Positions 1-11,589 of a stretch of DNA of 64,000 bases are shown here, piece by piece. The first letter of the stretch is position 1; every line of letters starts with the position of its first letter. Both the position numbers and the translations under genes were made by a program. Source of the stretch: Ailanthus altissimus (Eukaryota > Streptophyta > Magnoliopsida > Sapindales > Simaroubaceae); contig OX327690.1 of NCBI GenBank assembly GCA_946807835.1, forward strand, positions 16,402,501-16,466,500, given 5' to 3'. A model generated the notes under the pieces. That model was not told the origin of the DNA, ran no database searches, and saw only the letters and a list, made by a program, of their open reading frames with translations.

Positions 1-1240
1 TGCTATCTATAATATTTTTCATACTTATACATCAAAACATCGAGCTGTTTTTGTACCCTGTTAATGTCTTGCCATGTTGCTTCATCCACTTGTTGGTTTA
101 AGGTTGTTAATAATTGGCCATGTTTCTCTAATTGCATTCGATAAATGGCAGAAATTCTAATGATTCTAAGTCTTCAAGGCCGCATCAATATTTTTCATAT
201 TAACCATAACTTAAAGTTGCAACTATTTGTTTTCGGAAATAGCAATAGCAGCATCGGCTTGAGAATTCTCTTATTTCTTTCTCGCCAACCCTTAGTAATT
301 ATCTCACGAAAATCCTTTTCATCACCCCAAACTTCTTCAAAATGAAAACGATTTATTGACTACCAGGAACCACCACTATTCATCAAGGATTCACCATCCT
401 CAAAGTCCACCAATATAGACCGGTGATCAGAACCCCAAAAATCTAAATGGTGGACAGTAGCCTTAGTAAATAAACTCTTGTTAATTATAACATTTAACCC
501 TATGGGTTCGATTAATTGCCAATTCAGCAAGAACCGATGTCTCACCCTTTTGTTAACTTACCCATCTTTAAAGTAGAAACTGCCAAAGCTAGTTTGCATG
601 AAAGCTTTTTAGGACTTCCTTGCAATTTTTTGTGCCTATTTCTTGTTATGACATGGACTAGAATTATAAGTGTTACCCTTCTTGAACAGTTAATCGCTTT
701 TACTAGTCCCTCAAGTCCCCAAATATGGCTTTTTTTTTTTAAATTGAAAAGATTCTTGAATAGTTACTTCATGTCGAGTGCCCTCTTAGTTGCTCAATAG
801 GGTTTCTAGCTTCCCCCTCTTCATTTTTTCATAATTCCTTGAAGCATTTGAAAATGGATTCACATGTTGTTGCAGGCAAAACTCTTTGACTGAAACCATA
901 ACTCTCACATTGTCCATCACTCCCACACTGGCCATTGTCTCCAGGATCGGCTGATGCATTGTCGAAGTATGCCTTTTCATATCTATAATCCTAGTCTTAC
1001 ACGATTGTGAAAGTGGGAAACTGGCGGTGGCCTCAACACCTGTAGGATGACTAGATCTTTCATTTGAGATAAATCCAAAATTCTAGAGAGCATTTCTCTT
1101 GTTTCAAACTTGTGCTTATTATTTTTGGATGGGCCTGACTTATCTTTCCCCTTTGGTGCATAACTATCATCTATCTTCCCTTTTCCCTTTTTTAATTTAA
1201 TGCCCTTGGCATATTATTTGGAACCAAAATAAGATTTCAG
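1..1240 (-). mobile_element. LINE (non-LTR retrotransposon) fragment, decayed
   Basis: Reading the minus strand at about 545-360 gives a run containing HHLDFWGSDHRSILVDF, which resembles the end of the apurinic-type endonuclease domain of plant L1-like LINEs (the SDHRP/LL motif). Downstream, down to base 1, the frame continues with stops through a FHFEEVWG-like stretch typical of the segment before the reverse transcriptase. The part at 560-1240 is basic and lysine-rich and could be the end of ORF1, but this is weak. The copy is cut by the window edge, has several stops, and no reverse transcriptase is visible. It is a dead fragment; the right border is approximate. Confidence 0.5.
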
Positions 1241-1739
1241 TTGCAGGAAGAGGAAGGAGATTCCAATGACGTTGACATCGGCAGGTTTGATGGGTTATCT
1301 CGTCCTCGACTTCGTTTAGCACTTTCCCCTTTCAAAACCAAAGAAAAACCTGCCCAGATCTAATCACTATATAATTTATACTCACATCCAGGGATAACAG
1401 ATGATCGCATTGGGCATTCTCTCTCTGGGTGACCAAATTTTAGTGGTGGCCACTATTCACGTTCTTGACCGGCCCGACCGAATTCGTCCCAAAGTTTTCG
1501 GGTTAGTTTGAGAATAGGGACAGATCGGGATCCAATTAAGATAGATTTCTTTATCTCAAATGCGTTGGGTGGAGTTTGAAAAAATTTTAAATTAAATTAA
1601 ATTTTTTTTAACCGTTAAATATTAAAAAAGAATTAAAGTGTCAAAACGACATTGTTTTGGGTTGGGATGAGTCGGACGGAAAGGGTCAGGTTAGGTCAGA
1701 AATTTTGAATTTTTTTAAATAAAAAAATTTAATTTTAAT
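1241..1739. other. Intergenic stretch with no gene recognised
   Basis: A segment of ordinary composition (1241-1500) grading into AT-rich DNA. It contains a short open stretch after an AG at 1239-1240, but nothing identifies it as an exon. No repeat boundary is clear. Confidence 0.3.
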
Positions 1740-2425
1740 TATGTTAAATGTTATAATTTTAAATTAAATTTCGATTTCAATTACATTAAATACTATAATT
1801 CTAAATTCAATTTTGATTTCAATTATATTAAGTGTCATAATTTCAATTTTAATTTTGATTTTAATTACGTTAAATTTTATAATTCTAAATTCAATTTTAA
1901 TTTCAATTACATTAAATATTATAATTTTAAATCTAATTTCAATTTCAATTATATTAAATGTTATAATTTTAAATTCAAATTCAATTTTAATTTCAATCAC
2001 GTTAAGTGTTATTCTAAATTCAGATTCAATTTCAATTATGTTAAATGTTATAATTTTAATTTTAATTTCAATTACATTAAATGTTATTATTCCAAATTCA
2101 ATTTTATGTTAATTACGTTAAATATTATAATTTTAATTCTAATTTTAATTACGTTAAATATTATAATTTCAGTTCTAATTTCGATTTTAATTACATTATA
2201 TATTATAATTTCAAATCCAATTTTGAAATTGAAATTATAATATTTAATGTAATTAAAATTTGAAATTAGAATTTTAATGTAATTGAAATCGAAACTATAA
2301 TATTTAACGTAATTGAAATCAAAATTAGATTTAGAATTATAACATTTAACATAATTGAATTTGAATTTAGATTTAAAATTATAGCATTTAACATAATTAA
2401 AATTGAAGTTGAATTTTTGTCATCC
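1740..2425. repeat. AT-rich degenerate minisatellite with inverted right part
   Basis: Units of roughly 50 bp built around AATTACGTTAAATGTTATAA recur from about 1740 to 2222. From about 2223 to 2425 the same unit appears as its reverse complement, so the array folds back on itself around 2222. The long open frames in this stretch, rich in Ile, Asn, Glu and Lys, are products of the periodic sequence and not genes. A short related stretch in the inverted orientation occurs near 59380-59460. Confidence 0.75.
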
Positions 2426-4507
2426 AAAAAAAAAAAAAAATTGAGAATTCTCAACCCAATCTAAAATTACTTCATTTTGACATTTAGAAAAAAATTCAAG
2501 AATTCTCAATTTAAACTTTCTTTGTCACAATCAAAAACAAAAATGGGTCAAAAATTTTTAAACTTAACCCAAATCTAAAATTTACTGCCTTGACCAAATT
2601 TACTATATATAAAACAGAGATTTGGAAGACATTCATATCATAACAACACTTCTATAACATTTATATATCTACCAATCATATTCTGTACTACAATCTTAAA
2701 GGGTTTATCAATATTATTGTTAATTCGAGTACTTCCCTAAACACTCTCTAGTTGCTCCATGATTAACTTCTTCCACACTTGGCCAATCAATTTTTCTATA
2801 CAAAATCCTGCTTCTTTATATATGAAGAAAAGAGGTAATCCATATAATTACACCCAAAAAGAAACTTTTTGTTAAAAGCAAGATTATAAAGATGCCACTT
2901 TAACTCTTTAAGACTTTTAAAAAATTAGACTATTAGATAATATTGTATATTTATTTTTATATAATTAAAATTCATTAAATTTTTATTTGACGTGAAACGT
3001 GACATTTATAAAAAGACAAAAAATTTATATAAGGGTAGGATTATAACTCATGATTGGCTGAACTGCTTTTTTTTTTCTTTGTTAATACGATTCGGTCCGC
3101 CACCAGGTGGGCTCTGAAACAATAGGCCTGGTATTGAGACCCGCTAGGGGGCCAATTATGGGAGGCCCAATACAAGCGAGCTAAAGCCGTTCTATAGTTT
3201 GGGCTCCTCAAAGAAATGCCTCAGCTCATTTGTTGGTGAACGACCCAACCCACTACTATTTTGACTTTTTTTTCGAAGTAGATCTCTGTTAGAAGTAAAT
3301 GAACTGTGAACCTTTTATTATTATATTATTAATACGATATGTATTAATATTTCAATTTTCAAATGCCATGTCTTTGCCTCATGCCCCTGCCTAACCCCAG
3401 ACAAGTATTATTGATTTATTTAAGGATTTAGACAAAGGAGGGACAATTTAAAAAAAAAGAAAAGAAAAAGTTGCAATAAAAAGAAAAAAGTTAAGTTACA
3501 ATTAAAAAAATTTATGTATCAAATTTTTTTTTTAAAATTAATTAAAACAATATTTAAAAAGTGCAATAATAAACATTATTCAAGGTCGGCAAGGAAAAAT
3601 CCAAAAATTTAAACAAGAAAAAGCCAGTCGCCAGTCATAAACATGCTTTTAATTAAAGTGCTTTTAGGAAAAGCTAAAAAGGAGGAGAAAGTTGACATAA
3701 TTACCCAATGAGCTATGGTGAAACTGGGCTAGCTAAGCCCTGGGCTTTGGAAATTGGATTTTCTTTTCTTTTATTCATTTGAGTGATGACATGACCATTC
3801 CTTCCTTTTCGCCTCCTGCTAAACTACGCTTCCTTCTCCGTATTCTTTCCATAATAATAATAATTATTAATAATTTTTAAAATTTAAACAATTATTTCAT
3901 TTTTGTTCTTTTACCATAATAACCTTAGGTTATGGATTTTCTTTATAATATGGCAACATGGATAATTTCATTGTCGATTTTCACCGAATTTATATTAAAA
4001 TTGACATCTTTACGTTAGACTTTGTTACAAAATGACATAATATACTTTAGTTTCTCAAATTTAGAGTAATTTACCCAATTAATTGTAAGTTTTGTTTTCA
4101 ATCTGTTGAGAATTGAAAAAAAATTATAAAATATTTGTCTTATCAAAATGGTATTTATAGTTTTTCAGTTTGGTGTGATTTAACTTGAAAATTTTGACAT
4201 ATTTTTACATCAAATGCATAAATTCGGACGAAAAAATTCTTGGAATATCTTCAAAACCAAAAACAAAATGTGTAGACGTTAAATTGAAAACAGATTTTTG
4301 AACAAAATCGGCTCAAAAAATGTTAAAAGTATTACTACAGCCGAGGCCTGAAAGCTGGCATTCTACATGGTAAAAAGGGAAACTTACCTGAAGCATCCAA
4401 TGGCGAGTTTGGCTTCACTGCCCATACAACATCGTACAAACATAGTCATGATCAATGCTCAAACTACGCCACTTTATCATCTGCAGCATGTAAGCCTCGC
4501 TAACCTG
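2426..4507. other. AT-rich intergenic region, no gene seen
   Basis: About 2 kb with many A and T runs and no coding frame of note. A more GC-rich island at 3090-3240 contains several GGGCY/GGCCCA-type motifs, which in plants are common near promoters, but no adjoining gene could be identified. No transposon ends were found. Confidence 0.4.
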
Positions 4508-4630
4508 AACACTTTACCAGTAAACGTAAAGCAACCAATGTAATGTAAAGCATGCAGTGACATAAGTCATAACACTTTACCAGTAAATGTAAAGCAATCA
4601 ATGTAAAGTAAAGCATGCAGTGACATAGCA
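4508..4630. repeat. 63-bp tandem duplication
   Basis: The block beginning AACACTTTACCAGTAAA at 4508 is repeated at 4571 with few differences, an offset of 63 bp. Both copies contain AAAGCATGCAGTGACATA. The second copy fades at about 4628. Confidence 0.85.
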
Positions 4631-5888
4631 CTACTTAATACTGATTGCCCGTGACTAGTTTCTTTCAGTCTGAATTTGAAACCCACTGAAAGCAAAAGTT
4701 TCCTTAGCTTCATCAACAAGAATATGATAGTAACGAATCGTTGCTAACATGCGCCCGTCTTTCGGTTTCTTCTTTGGATGCTTCTCCAAAAAAATCGCAT
4801 CTCGGGTCTCGAGCTCTGACCGACCCATCGTCTCCATTCTTGCTTTCTCTCCGAAAAAGGCAATGAACAGTGATCAAGGGAGCAAACAAGCGGAACAACA
4901 CACAGAACTTGAGAGTGATATGTTGAAAGTTTTTTCAAACTTGAAACCAAGTTCTTGGCTGTAATAATCCTATTAGTAGTAGTAGTTGTTGTTGTCGTTG
5001 TTGGTGGTGGTAGTGCAAGATAACAAGTCGCTTTCCTTGTCTGACAGCTTCCATGTCAGTATCTTAGTTCTCTCGTAATCTTTTCTTTTACTTACTTTGA
5101 AAGTTGAACTATTATTTTAATTAGAGTGTCAAATTTTTTTTTAAAGTTTTTGTGGGTTTGTCCTTTTTAATTGATTTGTTTGCTGGGGGAGATAAAAAGA
5201 TTTGATTTTTGGAGCTGGATAGAGTGCCCTTTGTCCTTTAATGAGAGCACTGAATCAGCTGAAAATGGTTGATCGAATGCATGCAGTGTAAGTTAAAGCA
5301 AAGGATTTCAGGGTGAGAAGTAGATTTTGATCCTTGGGTTTACGGAGATCACTCGTAGTTGGAAAATCACTGAACAAACAAGCCCGTTGGAGATCTCCGT
5401 TACGGCTTTGTGGGTATACATTTTCTGGTTCATTGCAAACTTGTTATTCTTCTTTGCTAATACCTTTGTCCGCTTTACTGTAAGGAAAGTGCTTTTGGCT
5501 TAGATTACTTGAAAAATTTATTGTTGAAAAAGAAGACCCACTTAGAAACTCTTTGATAATTGGCATTTTTAATTTTTCTTTCTAGCTTCTTCCTTTTAGT
5601 CTTTGAATTGTCAACTGAATGCTTTTACTATAAGAGCTCTCAAAATTTGGGCGTGGAGTTGTCGTGACTTTTCTTCAGAGAGAGAGAGAGAGCTATTGCC
5701 ATTTGAGTGAAACCTGCACAACCTGTGAAGTTAAATTTTTCTTGGAATTTGCATGAATTTTTATTCTCATTTGCTGTTATAATTGACCTTCTTGTGTAAA
5801 TGTCCACAAAATGATCCTGCATTTGTGTTTCTGCTCGCTGGTGTAGTTTCAAGTTAAAGAAGATAGCAGAAACTCCTTTTGTTGACAA
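4631..5888 (+). promoter_or_regulatory. Upstream region and probable 5' leader of the DUF630/DUF632 gene
   Basis: This stretch precedes the start codon of the gene at 5889. It includes a GA microsatellite at about 5677-5692, common in plant 5' leaders, and short pyrimidine-rich stretches. The transcription start and any leader intron cannot be placed from sequence alone. Small frames at 4655-4964 exist on both strands but none is recognisable. Confidence 0.35.
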
Positions 5889-8800
5889 ATGGGGTGTGTC
5901 TCTTCAAGGACTGATAAGGATGAGAGAGTCCAAATTTGCAGGCAGCGAAAGAGACTGATGAAACAGTTGCTCAGGCTTAGAGGACAATTTGCTGATGCTC
6001 AGTTAATTTATTTGAGAGCATTAAAAAATACTGGTGTCACCCTTAGGCAATTCACTGAGTCAGAGTCATTAGAGCTTGACAATACTCCTCTTCAAGGCCT
6101 CAGGTTGCCTCCTTCACCACTTCCTCCTTTGCTTCCTTGCCCACCACCACCGCCCCCTCTTAGTCCCGTGCTGCGAAAGTTTGATGATAAAAAAGATGGA
6201 ACTGCCGAGGAAGAAATCATAGAAATCAATGAGAACGGTAGCAATACCCCGCCACCTCCAATTCCCAGTTCATCTTGGGATTATTGGGATCCTTTTCATT
6301 CTTCTTCACCTGACCAGCAGCTGGCTAAATGTGAAACAGTGGAACAAGTTGAGGAGGAAAACTGGGAGGAAACTATAACAGAATTTGAGGAAGAAGATGG
6401 GCAAGAGGGAACGGTTTCTAATACACTCAGCAAGAGGCCACAGCAGCCTGTGGAACCAGTTGATGATAACTCATCAATGATGAGCTGGTATACTAAAGAC
6501 ACTGCAGATATGGCCATGGTAGTATGGAGGAGCAAGAAGACCTTGGACAGTATCATTAAGGAGCTAGATGATTATTTTCTCAAAGCATCAGTTTGTGTAA
6601 AGGAAATAACTGTTCTTATGGACATCAACAAAGGGGACACTTTGCTTCCACAGAATTTCAAAGAAAGCAAAAGTAAATGCTGGCTTCGTTTATTAGTATT
6701 GCAATTTTAGATATCTTTATTCTCATCATATGTGATAACTCCTCATATATATTTGCTTAATGTTTAAGATTTTGCAGTAGATCAAAAGTGGAAGCACTGC
6801 CTGGTAACCATCTGATTGCAACATATTCATACATGAACAAGTGTGTTTTAATTGTTATACTGTTGGTCTTGTTCTAGTTGCAAAAAAAGGTGTACACAAA
6901 TTGTTTCCTTTTAGGCATTGAAAGTAGAATTTGGGCCCTACTCAATAGAGCAAACTATGATCAATTCTTAATGGGACACTGATTGATATGCTTCAAATTC
7001 CCCTGGAAATATAAAAACTGTATGCCTGACAGGGAACAGGAGCAATTCTGCCAAGGTCTTTAGCGCATTTTCGTGGAGTTGGTCTTCTAAGTCACATCAC
7101 TCTAAACATGGCGCTGCTTCTTGGCATGGTACTGGTGAACCATGCGGGCCGGGAGCTCATTGTCTCACACTTGCAAAACTATATGCTGCTGAGCAGAAAC
7201 TTTACAAGGAAATCAAGGTAAGAATGGCATTTGACTCATAAGTAGGCAGAGCATTGCATGATATTCAGAATATGTGATTCTTGAATAAGATGAAAAAACA
7301 AAGTTAACACAGGACATTTGATATGACACAGCATCCTGTTCACAACCTTAGTGTTAACATATTGTTAGCAAATTAGAAAAAAATGGTGAACATGTGTGTT
7401 TAATAGACAGGGAAGGAAAAGGTAGGCTGAAAGCAAAATCTTAGGGAAGAAACCTCCCATTTCATCGACTAGTTTAGTTGAAAAGAAAGAAAGGAATTGA
7501 ACCTGGGATGATAGAAGTTTTTTACCATCTTCTCTACTTGCAGTTCCATCCACTTTGGATGGATAGATTTTGTGGATTCAAAGTTTATATTAAGTTGACT
7601 CGTTTAATGTCATTAACTGAATGAGGAAAATGACTTGGACTCCCTCCCTTTTGCTCCAACAACTGTATTAATATCGTCTGATAATTTGTTTCACTTAGAA
7701 TGGTTATGGAAAAAAAAGTTAACCTGGTTCTGGTCTGGAAATGTTTAAGCATTTCCTGAGGCTTGGTTTTGTTGTTTTTAATGATGATTAACTGTTCATT
7801 ATGCTTTTGTGTTTGGTTTTTAGATTTCATTTTCTAAGTGTTTACTGTACATAATCACATCCTGTAGGAGATAGAGAGAACCAAAACAGAGCATAAGAAG
7901 AAATCCATTTTACTGAAAAAACAAGAAGAGGAAAACCATGACTGGACCAAGATTGAGAAAACTCGGACGTCAGTTCAGAATTTGGAAGTGGACGTAAGAC
8001 GCCTTCAACATTCAATAAGTGAGACTTGTTCATCCATATTGACGCTCATCCATGATGAGCTGTATCCTCAGCTGGTTGCGATAATTTCTGGGTAAGGTTT
8101 TTTTTAATGCAAAAAAAAATTATTGAAGATGAAAAAAATAGTACAAGATAGCATGGTTGGCCTAGAAACCAAACCCCATACCCAAAATCTGACTAAAATT
8201 ATAACAATGAAACTGGGTAAAGTTGTTAACTTTGATATCTATTATAGACTTGTTATATTGACTGGCATTGCATTTCACTGATATAGAACAGGAAGACTGA
8301 ATTTATCTAGCTCCCAGAGAATAAGTCTAGGGTGCAAGGTATTCTGAGCTAACTAGGTTCTTGGTTCAAAAAAATGATTGAAACCAATATGAATGCATGA
8401 TTGCTTCCAAGCAAGTTTGCTGAGCATTTGTCATTGCACGAATCATCTATGCGAAAATTCATGTATTAGGACCTTTGCCCTAGCTAATTGTATCAGCTAC
8501 TGGATGATATTTATAGTAACTGACATTGATTATGAACTCTGTTTTCGGTTAATCTGTTTTTGCTAATGAAAGAATCTAGGATGTGAAAGATGATTCTCTG
8601 AAGCTCTAAATCCCTTGTGTAGTTGTGCCAAGAAATTTTATTCTTCATGATGACCAAACTTATCAGTTCTTTTAAGTGTGGGCAATAGCTTGGTACTTTT
8701 TTAAGTCATTGAGAATATAGTTGTTGAAAATGTTATACTGTGATCATCGTCTTGCTGATATGTTGTCTTCGATGTTATTAATGCTTCTGTTTTGAACTTT

Positions 8801-10255
8801 CCATTTTCTTATAACTAATCAAGTGGTAGTGGGTGTTTAGGAAACTCTTCAATATTGAGTTTATTACAAATCCACTTGTTTGAAACCATGAATAGTGAAT
8901 TTCAACTTCTTCACTGCCCCCAAGGAAATGTGAGGAGTTTCGCATCACAACTTGATAATTTAGAGGAAAGAATCTTGTCAAAGGAACCATCTTCATACTC
9001 AATAAACTTATCTCCAATGTGATTTTCCAGATTTGAAATAAATTCTTAACAGGCCTTATCCATCCTTTGACATTGCCGAAAATTTAAAATTTTTGCTATT
9101 TTAAATAGCATGTTAAATTGATATATTAGTTTTGAAATTAACTCCATCTTCTTTGCTTAAATTCCATATAGACTGACACTCATGTGGAGAACAATGTATG
9201 AATGCCATAAAGTTCAGAACCATATTTCGCAGCAGTTAAATCATCTTACCGATAATCAAAGCATGGACTTCACCAGTGACTATCGTCACCTGGCCACAGC
9301 TCAGCTTGAGACTGAGGTCACTTCCTGGTATATCAGTTTCTGTAAACTCACAAGATCTCAACGAGACTATGTAAGAACCCTCTGTGAATGGGTCCAACTC
9401 AATGGTTGCCTTGTGGATGATCATCAACAGAGTGAGTGCTCATCTGCAATTCGTAAGCTCTCTGAAAACTGGCAGCTTGTTTTTGAAAAGTTACAAGATA
9501 AGGTACTTCACTATACACTCTTTTGGATATTGATATATTTCCTGAATTCTTGTTGACCTAAATTGAAAATATTCTTATAGATTTTGTAGAAAAATGTCAA
9601 ACCTGTGTATATGGTTTACTTTCCACTGCTTGTAATGTCACATGGTTTTCATGTTTGTCAACTGTTTGATGGGCCATGTGACCTTGGCACTTGGTTTGCA
9701 AAATTACTAGGGGTTTTTTATCAACACACTTCCTTCTGGATCTTCATTTCAAATTTTTTCTGGAGAGGGTTTGACATCTTTTCTATGTTAAGTTCTCTGT
9801 TGGCCTCACTTGAGGCAGTAATGTTTGTTAATCTGACGTGCATATAGGTAGCCTCAGAGGCCATTAAGAGCTTTTTGTCGGCCATCCACTCGATATTCCT
9901 GCAGCAGATAGAGGAACAGAACTTGCACAAGAAGTATGAGAGACTTGAGAAAAGGTTGCAAAAGGAATTGAATTCAATTATTGAGATGCAGAAAAAGTTT
10001 GAAGAGAGCTTTGCTGTCGGAGATGCACATCCTGAGTTGAGCCCTAAGCATCCTTTAACCCTCAAGGCTGCCAAAGTTGAAGCCTTAAAGATGCGAGTGG
10101 AAATTGAAAAGACCAAATATCTGAACTCAATTCAGGTTACCAAGGCCATGACTCTGAATAACCTGAAAACCAGCCTGCCCAATGTATTCCAGGCATTGAT
10201 GGGATTCTCAAATGCTTCTGCTAGGGCCTTTGAGGCCGTCCATAGCAACATCTAA
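5889..10255 (+). CDS. DUF630/DUF632 domain protein (NRG2/APSR1-like), five exons, complete
   Basis: Proposed exons are 5889-6672, 7033-7217, 7868-8091, 9172-9502 and 9848-10255. All introns are GT..AG, the phases agree, and the total is 1932 nt, or 643 residues. The product begins MGCVSSR, a likely N-myristoylation start, followed by the basic DUF630 segment (about 1-60), a proline-rich run (about 74-93), an acidic middle (about 153-174) and a DUF632 region from about 219. That region includes a coiled-coil rich in Lys and Glu and the motif MWRTMYECHKVQNHISQQ. Relatives in this plant-only family include NRG2, a nitrate-signalling regulator, and APSR1, linked to root growth under low phosphate; the general biochemical role is poorly known. 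The start is chosen because MGC is conserved in the family. Function is by family only, and which paralogue this is cannot be told. The gene converges on the ABCC pseudogene. Confidence 0.93.
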
Positions 10256-11086
10256 GTACCAATTTGATACAAGGCTTCAGAGAACCGGGAGAACTAAAAT
10301 CTGTTAACTGCTATGACGGGAAGGGCACAGAGTTATCTTATTCATCACGCCACAAGTACACTATTCATCTTGCCATTCAAGTACATGGATCAAATTTTGT
10401 ATGAAATTGTTTATATAGCAGATATTGCCAAGTTAATATAAGAAGAATGTTCTTGTAAATTAAGTTGATCCATTTCTTCTTGCTTTTGCATCATATATAA
10501 TATTTGAATGCTAACTCAGCTTGTTAAAGAAGTCACCATTTAGATGCTATGTATACAATAGTTCATGGGAGGATTTGAATACATGATCTCAACTTTGATA
10601 TTGTATCTAGAAAGCTTGTGTTATTTTGGAATTACAAGAGAGTATAAAATTAGGGTATTGGAACATGCTTGGTTTATTATTCAGGCAATACTATAAGAGA
10701 TTTGATTCAAAGTTCTGGTAAATCTCTGATTAAGATGTTAGTACTTTTTTTTTCTTCCTTAATAAGAATTTTTGTACTTGTAAACAAAGAAAAATGATAG
10801 ACGTTATCAATGTCATATGAAACAGTTTTTTTTAAGCTAAGCTTAAAAATCAAGGGACTGAGACAATAAAGTATTATTATCTATATGCTAATCATACATT
10901 TGTAAGCTATATTCCAAGACACAGGGCTGAGACAGTCTCAATGTTTACAATAGCTCAGTGTAAACAACTATACAATTTTGATTATTTATTCTTTGCCCTA
11001 TCTCTAATACCATACTTTCTCTACTTAATCGAAAGGACTAAAAGAAAAAGAAATACATTGAAAGTATGAGCATTTTCCAGTGATGC
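10256..11086. other. Region between the convergent DUF gene and the ABCC pseudogene
   Basis: It contains the 3' untranslated region of the + strand gene and the likely former 3' region of the - strand ABCC copy. No coding frame or transposon is recognised. AT-rich polyadenylation-like stretches lie at about 10420-10505. Confidence 0.4.
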
Positions 11087-11180
11087 CTAACTTTCAACAT
11101 CGTCCTAGTATAATAATTTTTCTTCAAAATCATACTCTGTTGAAGCCTGTGCTGACCCAACCTGATCATCACAGCAAGAC
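11087..11180 (-). pseudogene. ABCC pseudogene: last exon
   Basis: After an acceptor AG at 11181-11182 the frame reads GLAVMIRLGQHRLQQ, matching the last exon of ABCC1/2 genes. A shift of frame is then needed to reach a YDFEEK-like tail ending near 11087. The intact paralogue has GIAVMSRLAQNRFHQ at the same place. Confidence 0.85.
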
Positions 11181-11589
11181 CTGAAAAAAACATGCACCCA
11201 TTGTATATCAGGAAAACCAGCTCAATAGAAAACTGAATGTACCAGTCATCATATGATTTAATAAGTTTACAAGTTAAGTCCAAGTCTAATGAATTAGATG
11301 GTCTCTCATGAGCTCTCTTTTCTCTCACATGTAGATGACGCTTTTCCTCCATGGCTTCTAATCACTCAAGAGTGAGTGTAGTCATATATTTCGGTAGCAT
11401 TAATGATATTGGGTGCTGGTCTGGTAGTAAATTATTGGTACGGAAGTTAAACTGGTTTGAGACTTGTGTAGTTATAGTATCTTTATCATCAAAGGTAGTT
11501 AATTCAGGCCAGTCTTCATTATTAATTACAACTCTGGAAAAGCTGTAGTAAGTGGTCTCCTTATAGATACAGATCATCTAATCCAACTT

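Noticed and set aside
1241..1363. Possible + strand exon after an AG, encoding an acidic then basic stretch
   Set aside because: No family recognised and no neighbouring exons; it lies at the edge of a decayed LINE.
1764..2454. Several open frames of 60-99 codons rich in Ile/Asn
   Set aside because: They are translations of the periodic AT-rich repeat, present on both strands.
4655..4837. 60-codon minus-strand frame with basic KKKPKDG stretch
   Set aside because: No recognisable family, overlapping frames of similar size on both strands, and no support such as splice context; too short to call.
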